Positions 1-8,202 of a DNA stretch of 64,000 bases are shown piece after piece. This stretch comes from an uncultured bacterium. Its GTDB lineage: Bacteria > Actinomycetota > Coriobacteriia > Coriobacteriales > Eggerthellaceae. Below the pieces are notes generated by a model. It ran no database searches. It saw nothing but the letters and a program-made list of their open reading frames with translations, and was not told the origin of the DNA. The DNA lies in assembly GCA_905215035.1 (NCBI GenBank), contig CAJMOJ010000002.1, positions 1 through 64,000 on the forward strand, given 5' to 3'. Position 1 is the stretch's first letter. Each line of letters begins with the position of its first letter. The position numbers and the translations under genes were made by a program.

Positions 1-52
1 GGACTGACTACGAATCAGTACGTCGGGGGTTCGAATCCCTCACGGCGCACCA
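1..52 (+). tRNA. tRNA-Arg (anticodon ACG), 5' part outside the window
   Basis: The 3' two thirds of a tRNA. The anticodon stem is positions 3-7 paired with 15-19, and the seven-base loop 8-14 carries anticodon ACG at 10-12. A T-arm with the usual TTCGAAT loop follows, then the 3' acceptor strand and an encoded CCA at 50-52. ACG is read as ICG and decodes arginine CGN codons. The D-arm and 5' acceptor strand lie left of the window. Confidence 0.93.
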
Positions 53-62
53 TTTGAAATTC

Positions 63-94
63 ACCCGTTTTGCGCAGGTCAAAGCGGGTTTTTT
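63..94 (+). terminator. intrinsic terminator of the tRNA-Arg
   Basis: CCCGTTTTG at 64-72 pairs with CAAAGCGGG at 80-88 (one G-T wobble) and is followed by six T. It lies 11 bases after the tRNA 3' end and points in the same direction. Confidence 0.85.
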
Positions 95-251
95 ATTTGT
101 TGTCTTTTTTCTTTTTTTTGATGTTCTATATCTCCTAAATCATTACCGGGGCAATGAAGAGCATGCTTTTGCTATGTTTCTTTACGTTTATTATCTTTAC
201 TTCATTGTTTCTTGTTCGCCAAGCTAATGATCCACCATTGTTTCTCGTATA

Positions 252-869
252 ATGAAACTCATGGAATACCAAAACAAACATATCAGCCGCGAGCAGCTTG
301 TCTCAAATGCTCTCCATCATTTTGCAACCATCACCAAACATAAAGCACTCGTATTCGAATTGTGCGCAAAAGCGGGTATTCCCTGGCAGGGATTGATCCA
401 TGATCTATCCAAGTATTCGCCAACCGAATTCAGCGTCGGCGCTCATTATTTCCAAGGCGACCGATCTCCCAACGCTGCAGAGCGTCACGATAAAGGATTC
501 TCTGAAGGTTGGATGCACCACAAGGGACGCAACCCGCATCATTATGAATATTGGACTGACATGCGTGACGGTGGCGACGGAACTTTATATGGTGTCCCCA
601 TTCCAACACGCTATATGGTCGAGATGATGTGTGATCGCATCGCAGCGTCAAAAGTCTACAAGGGCGAGGACTACCATGATTCCTGCCCTCTTGAGTACTT
701 TGAACTTGAGCTTTCCTTTGGCAATCTTCCTATGCATCCTGAATCGGCCGCTTTTCTTCATGCACTCCTTTCCCTTCTTGCTGAAAAAGGAGAAGATGAG
801 GCGATGAGTTTTGTGCGTACTCATATTGTTGAGCCACGCTTCATCTACACTCCTACTGGTGCTTTTTAG
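252..869 (+). CDS. DUF5662 family protein
   Basis: A 205-residue soluble protein that I match to the DUF5662 family, whose biochemical role is not established. What is visible are many conserved His/Asp/Trp motifs: HDLSKYSP near residue 50, a HHKGRNPHH cluster near 90, and YMVEMMCDR near 121. These resemble an HD-like metal site, but that is inference. There is no signal peptide or membrane segment. The start could be this ATG or the ATG three codons later; neither has a clear Shine-Dalgarno sequence. The gene stands alone between two terminators, so it is probably monocistronic. Confidence 0.8.
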   Translation: MKLMEYQNKHISREQLVSNALHHFATITKHKALVFELCAKAGIPWQGLIHDLSKYSPTEFSVGAHYFQGDRSPNAAERHDKGFSEGWMHHKGRNPHHYEYWTDMRDGGDGTLYGVPIPTRYMVEMMCDRIAASKVYKGEDYHDSCPLEYFELELSFGNLPMHPESAAFLHALLSLLAEKGEDEAMSFVRTHIVEPRFIYTPTGAF

Positions 870-873
870 CGCT

Positions 874-905
874 CTGCCTCCTCATTTTGGCGGCAGTTTA
901 TTTTT
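874..905 (+). terminator. intrinsic terminator after the DUF5662 gene
   Basis: CTGCCTCC at 874-881 pairs with GGCGGCAG at 889-896 with one mismatch. A T-rich run (TTTATTTTTA) follows directly. It starts five bases after the stop codon. Confidence 0.7.
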
Positions 906-1457
906 ATGCAGTACTCTTTTTAACAAGCGCCTAAAAGCAACCTAATAGCGCACCATCATCCCATCGGCACCATTACTCAATTTTTTTCCGGCCAACCCAA
1001 GAACTATCTATTAGAATTAAAGAGTTCAAGAACAGTATGCGGTGCACCGCGTGACACTCATACGGCGCGCATCCCTAAGATGTTTTTGAATGCGTATTCA
1101 TTTTATGGAAGGAAACACTTGAAGGTTCGAAAACCGAAACCTCACCGATTGTAATCCTTCTTCTGCCTCCGCATAGCGCCGCGCAGTTGAAGGAAAACTG
1201 CGACGCGACGAAGCGGATTCGTTTTGCATTTGCTTTGACGCTGCTTATGTATGTAGGCAGACAAAAGGCATCTTGCTGTGCGCCTTAGTGATGGTCCAAC
1301 AATATAAGTAAGGGCTGTCCGAAGCGCGACTAGCAGTACCTTTCGTTGCCACTAAGAGCAGGTTACTGTGCTGCGCCACGTGCACTATGCTCCTAGCATG
1401 CTTGTACTAAGCAACGTCTACGCACATGTTTTTACGAGTCTGCAGATTCGGAGGAAC
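906..1457 (+). promoter_or_regulatory. long gene-free leader upstream of the magnesium module
   Basis: About 550 bases without a convincing gene before the MgtE-like start. It contains a perfect 12-base palindrome at 1039-1050 and a hairpin with GCAGTT at 1183-1188 paired to AACTGC at 1196-1201, extendable outward with a one-base bulge. Because the downstream genes handle Mg2+, a metal-responsive leader is plausible. I looked for the M-box core and did not find it, so no known riboswitch class is assigned. Confidence 0.4.
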
Positions 1458-2801
1458 ATGCTTTACTTATCACAGATGATCGGCGAGCCAGTCGTTGATG
1501 TTAACGGAGAAAAACTCGGCACTATTTCAGATCTTGCCATTCAAACAGGTGAGGTTTTCCCTCGCATTACCTCTCTTGCCTTTACAGGCCCTGGAAAAGT
1601 CCCCTTTATGATCTCATGGCGTAAGTATGTTGGAGACTTTGATGAAGAGGGCATCAGACTTCGCGTAGATAAAGAAGATATCCGTTTTTCATATCTTCAA
1701 CCTGATGAGGTGCTCCTCGCACGCGATCTTCTTGATCGACAAATTGTTGACACACAAGGCATGAAGGTTGTGCGCGTAAACGATTTGAAGCTTTCCCAAT
1801 CAGGAAACCAGCTGCGTCTTCTTGGTGCTGAAGTGGGTATGCGCGGTATTTTGCGAGGACTTCATCCCATACTTGAAAAGACGGCAACCAAACTCGCCCA
1901 TTTATTTGGCAAACATATTGATGAAAAACTCATCGCTTGGAATTACATGGATCTTTTGGATCGCGACTTGTCTGAGGTGCAACTTTCCGTCACCCATACC
2001 CGCTTGGAAGAATTACACCCTGCTGACGTTGCAGACATCTTAGAGCAGCTTGATCCGCAGCAACGCGCCAATGTCTTTAAGCACTTAGACGATGCGCAGG
2101 CGGGCGATGCGATCTCTGAGATGGAAGATGAATTTCAAGCAGATATCATCGCAGACTTGGATGAAGTGCGTGCTTCCCGTTTGTTGGGCGACATGGATCC
2201 TGACGATGCGGCCGACATTGTAGGAGACCTTCCTTACGAAAAAGCTGAAACCCTGTTGCGCCTTATGGGCGTCGAGGATGCAGCTGATATTCGCAAATTG
2301 CTTGGCTATAAGGATGACACCGCAGGTGGTCTTATGACCACCCAATATGTCGCTATGCATACAACCGACACAGTAGAACAAACGGTCGATGCCCTTCGTG
2401 CACTTGATGAAGATCACCCTACGGTAAGTTATGTCTATGTCCTTGATCCGTATGACAAGCTCGTAGGTGTTTTGTCTCTGCGCACACTCGTGCTTGCACC
2501 AAAAAATACGCCTCTTGAAGAAATCATGTTTGATGAACTCATCACAGCCCTTCCCGAGGAAAAAGAAGAAGAGGTTGCGGCTGATATTTCCAAATACGAC
2601 TTACTCGCAATCCCTGTTGTCGATGAAGCGGGCGTTATGCTTGGCATTGTCACTGTTGACGATGCGCTCGATGTTATTGAAGATGACGCAGAAGAGCACA
2701 AGCTTCATATTTCTGGTGTGCAGCTTGCCGTCACTACCCTTTGTTTTGCTCTTTTGCTGATCCCGTATACCTATCTCATTCTCCATTTTGTTGGGAATTA
2801 G
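1458..2801 (+). CDS. PRC-barrel / MgtE_N / CBS regulatory protein of a Mg2+ transport module
   Basis: A 447-residue protein with the cytoplasmic parts of an MgtE magnesium channel but no channel domain. Two PRC-barrel-like segments (about 5-75 and 80-150) come first. Then an MgtE_N superhelical domain rich in the family's acidic repeats (about 185-290) and a CBS pair (about 300-425). A single hydrophobic helix (about 428-444) ends the protein. In MgtE the N and CBS domains sense intracellular Mg2+, and five transmembrane helices form the pore; here the pore is absent. The start at 1458 has GGAGG six bases upstream; upstream in-frame starts lack one. The Nramp-type gene 81 bases downstream is the likely partner. 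Confidence 0.85.
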   Translation: MLYLSQMIGEPVVDVNGEKLGTISDLAIQTGEVFPRITSLAFTGPGKVPFMISWRKYVGDFDEEGIRLRVDKEDIRFSYLQPDEVLLARDLLDRQIVDTQGMKVVRVNDLKLSQSGNQLRLLGAEVGMRGILRGLHPILEKTATKLAHLFGKHIDEKLIAWNYMDLLDRDLSEVQLSVTHTRLEELHPADVADILEQLDPQQRANVFKHLDDAQAGDAISEMEDEFQADIIADLDEVRASRLLGDMDPDDAADIVGDLPYEKAETLLRLMGVEDAADIRKLLGYKDDTAGGLMTTQYVAMHTTDTVEQTVDALRALDEDHPTVSYVYVLDPYDKLVGVLSLRTLVLAPKNTPLEEIMFDELITALPEEKEEEVAADISKYDLLAIPVVDEAGVMLGIVTVDDALDVIEDDAEEHKLHISGVQLAVTTLCFALLLIPYTYLILHFVGN

Positions 2802-2882
2802 ACGTTGGCATTACACAAGAGATGAGATGTAAGAATAAGAAATGAGATGTACGAATAGATGTAAGAACTTAGGATTACCTTT

Positions 2883-4286
2883 ATGATGGCAAAACGCTTA
2901 CATACTTCTTCTACTCCTACTGGCGCCTCCGCCCCAACCGCTGCTCCACACGCTACTCCAGCTACAACCCCAGCTACGACCACAGCTGCAACTTCGCATA
3001 CTGACCTCGCCAGCACGGTGCATACCAGCCCACATTCCAATGGTGAAGCATCTCTCAAAAAGCACTCCAAACTTTTTCTTATTTTGATGGCGATGGGACC
3101 AGGCATTGTGACCGCTATGGCCGGCAATGACGCAGGTGGCATTTCTACCTACTCAACGGTTGGTGCAAAATTTGGCTACCTTACTCTGTGGGTAATTCCT
3201 GTTATGTGCATCCTCTTGATCGTAGTGCAAACAACTGCCACTCGCATGGGCGCTGTCACAGGCAAAGGTTTCGCTGCTCTTATTCGTGAACGATTTGGCA
3301 TTCGTCTGACCGCCCTTGCTATGCTCGCGCTGCTTATTGGCAACGTTGCAACAACCTTTTCCGAATTTGCTGGCATTGCTTCAGGTATGGAAATGTTCGG
3401 GGTTCCACGCTGGATCAGTGTTCCTATCGCTGCAGCCGCTGTGTGGGGACTTATCATAGGAGGCAGCTACAAACGCGTTCAGAATGTTTTTCTTGCATTA
3501 AGCTTTGTTTTTATCTCCTATATTATTGCGGCATTCATGTGCCAACCAAACTGGGATCTCGCCCTTATTCACACCGTCGTACCTGAAGCACTCCTTGATC
3601 AGAGTTTTCTTTCTCTTACGGTGGCAATGGTAGGTACCACTATTGCTCCCTGGATGATGTTCTACACCCAATCATCGGTTGTAGAAAAAGGCGTAGAGGT
3701 ACACGAGCTTTTTTATCAGCGTATCGATGCGGTTACCGGCGCAGTTGTTGCTTGTATTGTTGCTTGGTTCATTATTGTCACCACAGGATCAGTGCTCTAC
3801 CCACAAGGTATCGAAATCGAATCTGCTGCCGATGCGGCTGCTGCACTTGCACCCTTTGCCGGACAATACGCTGAAGCTCTCTTTGCTGTTGGACTCATCG
3901 CTGCCTCCCTCCTTGCTGCCTGCGTTTTACCCCTCACTACCTCTTTTGTTATTTGTGAGGCATTCGGCTGGGAAGCAGGTGTGAATTTCTCTTGGAAAGA
4001 GGCTCCTATTTTCAAGGGTATTTTTACCGCCACTATCGTTATCAGTGCCCTTGTTATCGTGATTCCGGGGCTCAACCTTATGGGTATTATGCTGACGGCA
4101 CAATTTGTTAATGGCGTAATTCTGCCTGTTCTTTTAATATTTATGGCTATTATTTGCACTGATCGACACATGATGGGATCGCATACGGTCCCCCTTATTA
4201 CGCGCATTCTGCTCTACATTACTATTGTCGTAGTTGGAATTTTGTCGATCATCTGCTTAATCATGCAGATTTTTGGCATTGGTTAG
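2883..4286 (+). CDS. Nramp-related divalent metal transporter, probably magnesium type (NRMT-like)
   Basis: A 467-residue inner-membrane transporter of the SLC11/Nramp fold with about eleven hydrophobic helices after a 60-residue Ala/Thr/Pro-rich cytoplasmic tail. Ordinary Nramp proteins have DPGN in helix 1 and MPH in helix 6, which bind Mn2+/Fe2+. Here helix 1 reads DAGG (residues 83-86) and helix 6 reads APW (255-257), so the soft methionine ligand is gone. Loss of these ligands marks the NRMT branch, characterised in Eggerthella lenta as a Mg2+/Mn2+ transporter (from memory). Together with the preceding MgtE_N/CBS gene this argues for Mg2+ uptake. The start lacks a strong ribosome binding site. 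Confidence 0.85.
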   Translation: MMAKRLHTSSTPTGASAPTAAPHATPATTPATTTAATSHTDLASTVHTSPHSNGEASLKKHSKLFLILMAMGPGIVTAMAGNDAGGISTYSTVGAKFGYLTLWVIPVMCILLIVVQTTATRMGAVTGKGFAALIRERFGIRLTALAMLALLIGNVATTFSEFAGIASGMEMFGVPRWISVPIAAAAVWGLIIGGSYKRVQNVFLALSFVFISYIIAAFMCQPNWDLALIHTVVPEALLDQSFLSLTVAMVGTTIAPWMMFYTQSSVVEKGVEVHELFYQRIDAVTGAVVACIVAWFIIVTTGSVLYPQGIEIESAADAAAALAPFAGQYAEALFAVGLIAASLLAACVLPLTTSFVICEAFGWEAGVNFSWKEAPIFKGIFTATIVISALVIVIPGLNLMGIMLTAQFVNGVILPVLLIFMAIICTDRHMMGSHTVPLITRILLYITIVVVGILSIICLIMQIFGIG

Positions 4287-4466
4287 CACCAGCAAAAGAT
4301 GAATTCAATCATTGTGTAACAAAAGAATCACTACTCGCTTCTTTTCCTCATTATCAACTATGTTTGAGATTACGTCATTTGTAGGTACGCAGTCACACCA
4401 TCGCACCTACCATGCACGCACTGTACCTTTGCGCCATACTCGCACTGCACGCGAAAGGATGCCCTC

Positions 4467-5210
4467 ATGACCAGCGCACACACTTCATCTCACACGTCTG
4501 ATACGTCACGCGATACTCACGCTATAGAGGAACGCACCGCTCTACGTCGTGAGGTCTTAGCAATACGTCGCAAATTAGATGAAGCCTATCGAGCACATAA
4601 ATCAGCTGAGATCTGCAAGCGACTTATCCAATCACTCGACATGACACTCATGCTTACCGACCAAGATCCATCGCAGGCCATTATTGCTGTTTATTCAGCA
4701 TTTCCTGACGAAGTACAGCTCCATGATTTTATTCAAAATGCCTACGAACAAGGTTGCTCAATAGCGTTTCCTGTCATTGTGCAAGACGCCCACAGCGACA
4801 ATGACACGCAACAGACCATGGAAATGCGCCTTGTTGATCAGATGACCTACGAATCCATTATGCAAGTCGATGGGTCAGGACAGTATATTGTTAATCCCAC
4901 GAATCCCTACCATCAAGCAGAAACACCTGAAAGCTTTTTGGCCAACCCGCTTAAAACCTATCAGCACAATGATCCTATGCTTGCTGATTTTCCCTATGTA
5001 CGCGCTCAAGATCTTACTATGATCGTGGTTCCTCTTGTTGCGTTTGATAAGCAGGGCAATCGTCTTGGCTATGGGGGCGGAAATTATGATCGTTACCTCA
5101 CGCAAATTCAAAGCGATACCCGTGTTGCCGCTGTTGCTTTTGCAGAGCAGCAGGTTGATGAAGTACCCATTGAACAACACGATATCCGTGTTCCTATTAT
5201 TGCGCTCTGA
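4467..5210 (+). CDS. 5-formyltetrahydrofolate cyclo-ligase
   Basis: A 247-residue cytosolic enzyme of the 5-FCL/YgfA family. It converts 5-formyl-THF to 5,10-methenyl-THF with ATP and returns the storage form to one-carbon metabolism. Evidence is the N-terminal basic helix LRREVLAIRR (about 27-36), the AVYSAFPDE segment, the nucleotide/substrate motif GYGGGNYDRYL (about 203-213) and the C-terminal HDIRVPIIAL end. The first 20 residues are a Thr/Ser/His-rich extension. AAAGGAT lies upstream of the ATG. It is followed by a strong bidirectional terminator and is probably monocistronic. Confidence 0.92.
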   Translation: MTSAHTSSHTSDTSRDTHAIEERTALRREVLAIRRKLDEAYRAHKSAEICKRLIQSLDMTLMLTDQDPSQAIIAVYSAFPDEVQLHDFIQNAYEQGCSIAFPVIVQDAHSDNDTQQTMEMRLVDQMTYESIMQVDGSGQYIVNPTNPYHQAETPESFLANPLKTYQHNDPMLADFPYVRAQDLTMIVVPLVAFDKQGNRLGYGGGNYDRYLTQIQSDTRVAAVAFAEQQVDEVPIEQHDIRVPIIAL

Positions 5211-5302
5211 GATCTCTCCACTCTAAGACATCCCTAAAACACCCTATCTGTGCACCATTCAAACACTATTCAAACATGAGGACCGCGTTAGGGCCGAACA
5301 CT

Positions 5303-5338
5303 AGAAATGCAGAACAGGACAACCTGTTCTGCATTTCT
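5303..5338. terminator. bidirectional terminator between convergent genes
   Basis: A perfect 16-base-pair stem, 5303-5318 with 5323-5338, and a four-base loop. It sits between the 3' ends of the cyclo-ligase (+) and rhodanese (-) genes. The arms end in A- and T-rich tracts, so it can act in both directions. Confidence 0.85.
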
Positions 5339-5420
5339 TCACTGACGCACTTCAGCAAGTTTATAGCTGACGTGTTTTATTCTTTATGTTCTATTCTCCT
5401 TATAATTCCCTTTGGCAAAT

Positions 5421-5741
5421 TTATGCTTTAGTGAGAGGACCTTTATGGTTCTGAAGGCCGCCCTCCATGTCATAAACTTTGGTATATCCCATATCACTTA
5501 GCTTCTTGCCTGCAATCGCACTATGCATGCCTGTCTGACAATAAACCATAATAGGTGCATCTGTCTCGCTCGCAATCTTTGCCGCACGTTCTTTATCAAT
5601 CTGGTCCCATGGGATATTGATTGCACCAGGCAAATGACCTTCGTCATACATTCCCTCAGGGCGAACATCGAGTACTACCGGATGCTCAACCTCTAAAATT
5701 TCATCAGCTTGTTCAGGGGTAACTTTTACTGGATCTGCCAT
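5421..5741 (-). CDS. single-domain rhodanese-like sulfurtransferase
   Basis: A 106-residue single rhodanese domain. It has the LDVRPEGMYDEGHLPGAINIP signature (24-44) and an active-site loop with Cys68 in CQTGMHS. The loop Cys carries the persulfide in this family; the His in place of the usual Arg before the final Ser is a common variant. It is cytosolic, with no signal peptide. The family moves sulfur to acceptors such as tRNA-thiolation or Fe-S proteins, and the partner cannot be told here. The ATG follows a GGAGGAAGATTG-type ribosome binding site. It stands alone. Confidence 0.92.
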   Translation of the reverse strand: MADPVKVTPEQADEILEVEHPVVLDVRPEGMYDEGHLPGAINIPWDQIDKERAAKIASETDAPIMVYCQTGMHSAIAGKKLSDMGYTKVYDMEGGLQNHKGPLTKA

Positions 5742-5801
5742 ACCAATCTTCCTCCTCCTGTTATCATTGTCTGCGACTCACATCACGCGTTTATAGGTCA
5801 C

Positions 5802-5829
5802 ACGTCTATACATCAACGTCTATACATCA
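5802..5829. repeat. 14-bp perfect tandem duplication in a spacer
   Basis: ACGTCTATACATCA occurs twice head to tail (5802-5815 and 5816-5829). A more diverged copy lies to the left, from about 5782. It belongs to the set of locus-specific spacer repeats described in the findings. Confidence 0.85.
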
Positions 5830-6009
5830 CAGGCCGTGATTTTCTTACGCTTTTAGTCTAGTCGTCTTAACGCTATACGCCCTAACGAGCGATCGGTAAG
5901 TAAAAAGTCTGATGAGATTTTGTAACACGTCCGTTGCACTTCTTTGTTGTAATCCCCTATCGCTCAGCAATACCAGTAGCATACCTATCAGCACAGCAAA
6001 GGAGTCATC

Positions 6010-7032
6010 ATGAAATCCTATCCTTACGTTCAGCCAAAATGGCCACGTATTATCAGCGTGGTTATCCTTGTCTTTATGGGTCTCTTTATCGCCATTGTTG
6101 CTGGAATTAATGTATATATACACACTACCTACGCCACATTTTACGATCAGGCTCACGAGCAATTTGAAATCCCTGGCATTAATAACGGCTTTATCCCCCA
6201 AGACCTCGATTATTTAGACTCAGCACACATGTGGTTCTTTAGCGGATATATGAACGATGGGAGCCCATCGCCTCTTTATAAAAGAGTAAGCACTGAAGCT
6301 GTTGATGGAACCACGACTGAGACAATTACTAAAATCCAACTCGCTAATCCCGATGGTACCCCCTATAAGGGTCACGGATCTGCCGTCACAACTACTGATA
6401 CCTATGCTTTTGTTGCAGCCGATATGAGTTATCTTGTGTTTGATGCCGCAGCATTAGCCGCCGCACAAGAAGGAGAAACCGTCACAGCACTTGATCGCAT
6501 TGACCTTGATTTCAGTCCTGCTTTTATGAATATTGAAGATGATGCCCTTTATCTGGGTGTGTTCTATCACCCTGGCGACTACGAAACACCCGACACCATG
6601 CACATCACCACACCAGATGGAACGGAAAATCCCGCCGTTATGTACTGCTACCCACAGGACAACACACAGCCCTATGGATATGCTCGTGTACCAGCTTGTG
6701 TATATTCCATTCCAGGAATGATTCAAGGAACTTGCCAAACCGAATCGGATGAAATTGTGCTCTGTCAATCCTTTGGTATAAACACCTCACACCTGTATGT
6801 TTACCGCCAAGACAATCTTGTCCAAACAGGCACCTATCTTGCTGATGGAGTTGAAGTCCCCCTTTACTGCCTTGACCAACAAAGTCTCACTAATGATGTT
6901 GTAGCGCCTCCTATGCTTGAGGGTATCGAAAACCACCTCGGTCGTGTATATGTAACCGACGAGTCTGCTTCTAATAAATATATCTTTGGCAAATTGTATG
7001 GAGCTGGCCATGTATACGCACTCGCTCTCTAG
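6010..7032 (+). CDS. membrane-anchored extracytoplasmic protein of unknown function
   Basis: 340 residues, not recognised. A basic N-terminus is followed by one strongly hydrophobic helix (about 13-36), so the protein is probably a type II membrane protein or carries an uncleaved signal. The remainder is a soluble outside domain rich in Tyr, Asp and Thr with regularly spaced short hydrophobic strands, such as YAFVAADMSYLVFD and DDALYLGVFYH. This spacing suggests a beta-propeller-like fold (inference). The C-terminal GKLYGAGHVYALAL looks like a closing strand. AAAGGAG lies seven bases before the ATG. The exported protein at 61893-63506 has a similar strand pattern but no obvious sequence identity. 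Confidence 0.7.
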   Translation: MKSYPYVQPKWPRIISVVILVFMGLFIAIVAGINVYIHTTYATFYDQAHEQFEIPGINNGFIPQDLDYLDSAHMWFFSGYMNDGSPSPLYKRVSTEAVDGTTTETITKIQLANPDGTPYKGHGSAVTTTDTYAFVAADMSYLVFDAAALAAAQEGETVTALDRIDLDFSPAFMNIEDDALYLGVFYHPGDYETPDTMHITTPDGTENPAVMYCYPQDNTQPYGYARVPACVYSIPGMIQGTCQTESDEIVLCQSFGINTSHLYVYRQDNLVQTGTYLADGVEVPLYCLDQQSLTNDVVAPPMLEGIENHLGRVYVTDESASNKYIFGKLYGAGHVYALAL

Positions 7033-7176
7033 TCGTTCCTTTAACCAGGAATGTTCTATGATTGCGGCATGTTTTTTGCCTCTCATGCATTCACTTTTTT
7101 ACGCTAAGTAAGCGCTATCATAGAATCTAGTCCAACAAATCTCGTTCAACAAAAAGTTCGTAAGGGATGAAACCTC

Positions 7177-7896
7177 ATGGCTATCACCTATCATTTAGAT
7201 CCACTTGGACCTGAACGCCCTACCCAAGAACAAATTAACGCAGCTAAAGCGGCTCATCGCAAGCACGTTCAAAAACCGGATGATGGTGCAACTAAAGCAC
7301 AAACTCCCGAAGCGCTTGTGGAGGGCGCCCGAATGGCAACCGATCGTGCGTTTGATATGCTTATTGACTACATGCGTGCCGAACATGACAGCGGCTATTT
7401 AAATTTGTATCGTTTGGTTCCCCTTGCAGCGCTCGTATTAGGAGACCGCGTGCAAGTAGGAAATGCTTCACGCTATGTGTATTACTATGCCAAGAGCCAA
7501 GGATACGAAATCCCCTCGTATCCCCTCTCGTCATCAGGAGAAATTAAACAATTTTTTGCCGATGAGGGGGTAGCGAATATCCCAGAATGGTATGAAAAGA
7601 TTGGTGTTTCCCTTAACGACTACCACGACCTTCAGACCATGACTGCGGTAGCCGTACGCGGCCGCGGCACGCAACGCACCCTTTATCTTATCAGGGGTAA
7701 TTTCATTAACAATTGGCTCGAATTTACTTCTCTCGAACAAAGTGGAATCACTAAAAAATTGCCTGGCTATCAGCTAGCATATTTACTTGAAGCCATTGGA
7801 AGGGCCGCTCTTGCCACCAATCATGAAAACAACAAGAGCGCTAATCCTCCGGTCACCGTTGAGTATTTGGATTTACCTAATCCAAACCTCATGTAA
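7177..7896 (+). CDS. conserved-looking hypothetical protein
   Basis: 239 residues, soluble, not recognised. The N-terminal 55 residues are polar and probably flexible. A helical region with ALVEGARMATDRAF and YRLVPLAALVLGDRV follows, then a mixed region with RGRGTQRTLYLIRGNFINNWLEF that could be a beta hairpin. No catalytic motif, membrane helix or signal peptide can be seen. AAGGGATG lies upstream of the ATG. It lies 145 bases after the preceding unknown gene on the same strand and may be expressed separately. Confidence 0.65.
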   Translation: MAITYHLDPLGPERPTQEQINAAKAAHRKHVQKPDDGATKAQTPEALVEGARMATDRAFDMLIDYMRAEHDSGYLNLYRLVPLAALVLGDRVQVGNASRYVYYYAKSQGYEIPSYPLSSSGEIKQFFADEGVANIPEWYEKIGVSLNDYHDLQTMTAVAVRGRGTQRTLYLIRGNFINNWLEFTSLEQSGITKKLPGYQLAYLLEAIGRAALATNHENNKSANPPVTVEYLDLPNPNLM

Positions 7897-7946
7897 AGCC
7901 ACGTCTAGCACCACGTTGTCGTGAGAGACCAGATAACGCCCGCTTT

Positions 7947-8156
7947 CTATCTAAACAGTCGATTCATCTTTTGTGCAATGCGCTCAGTGCGCTCTTTGGT
8001 CTGCTGCACATCTCGTACGTACTCCCCATCAACAACAGTGAGTACATCACCTTCTTTAATTCCCGAAGGAAGTTCTGCAAGAGGGATAGTTTGCATGCTT
8101 TGATCATCCATCTCGCATACTGCATAGGCGCCTTCGAATCTATCAACAATGATCAT
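7947..8156 (-). CDS. DUF3006 family small protein
   Basis: 69 residues, beginning MIIVDRFEGAYAVCE. This is the standard DUF3006 opening, a small beta-barrel-like domain with the later LPSGIKEGDVLTV motif and a charged C-terminal helix. The frame is open further upstream to 8261, but the ATG at 8156 has AAAGGAG at the right distance and starts the conserved domain. In Firmicutes and Actinobacteria DUF3006 genes commonly follow a ComEC-like metallo-beta-lactamase gene, as here (46-base gap), so the two are likely cotranscribed. Function is unknown. Confidence 0.85.
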   Translation of the reverse strand: MIIVDRFEGAYAVCEMDDQSMQTIPLAELPSGIKEGDVLTVVDGEYVRDVQQTKERTERIAQKMNRLFR

Positions 8157-8202
8157 TATTCTTATCTCCTTTAAGCCACAAGCAACCCGAGAATCTTTTG
8201 CG

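Noticed and set aside
906..1457. M-box magnesium riboswitch
   Set aside because: I looked for the M-box conserved core in this leader and did not see it; kept only as an unassigned leader.
3797..4207. Minus-strand open frame opposite the Nramp-like gene
   Set aside because: Shadow of the transporter's hydrophobic codons; no start signal and a composition expected from the complement.
4287..4466. 6S RNA gene next to the cyclo-ligase
   Set aside because: The pairing is known from other bacteria, but the spacer is too short and shows no long rod-like fold.
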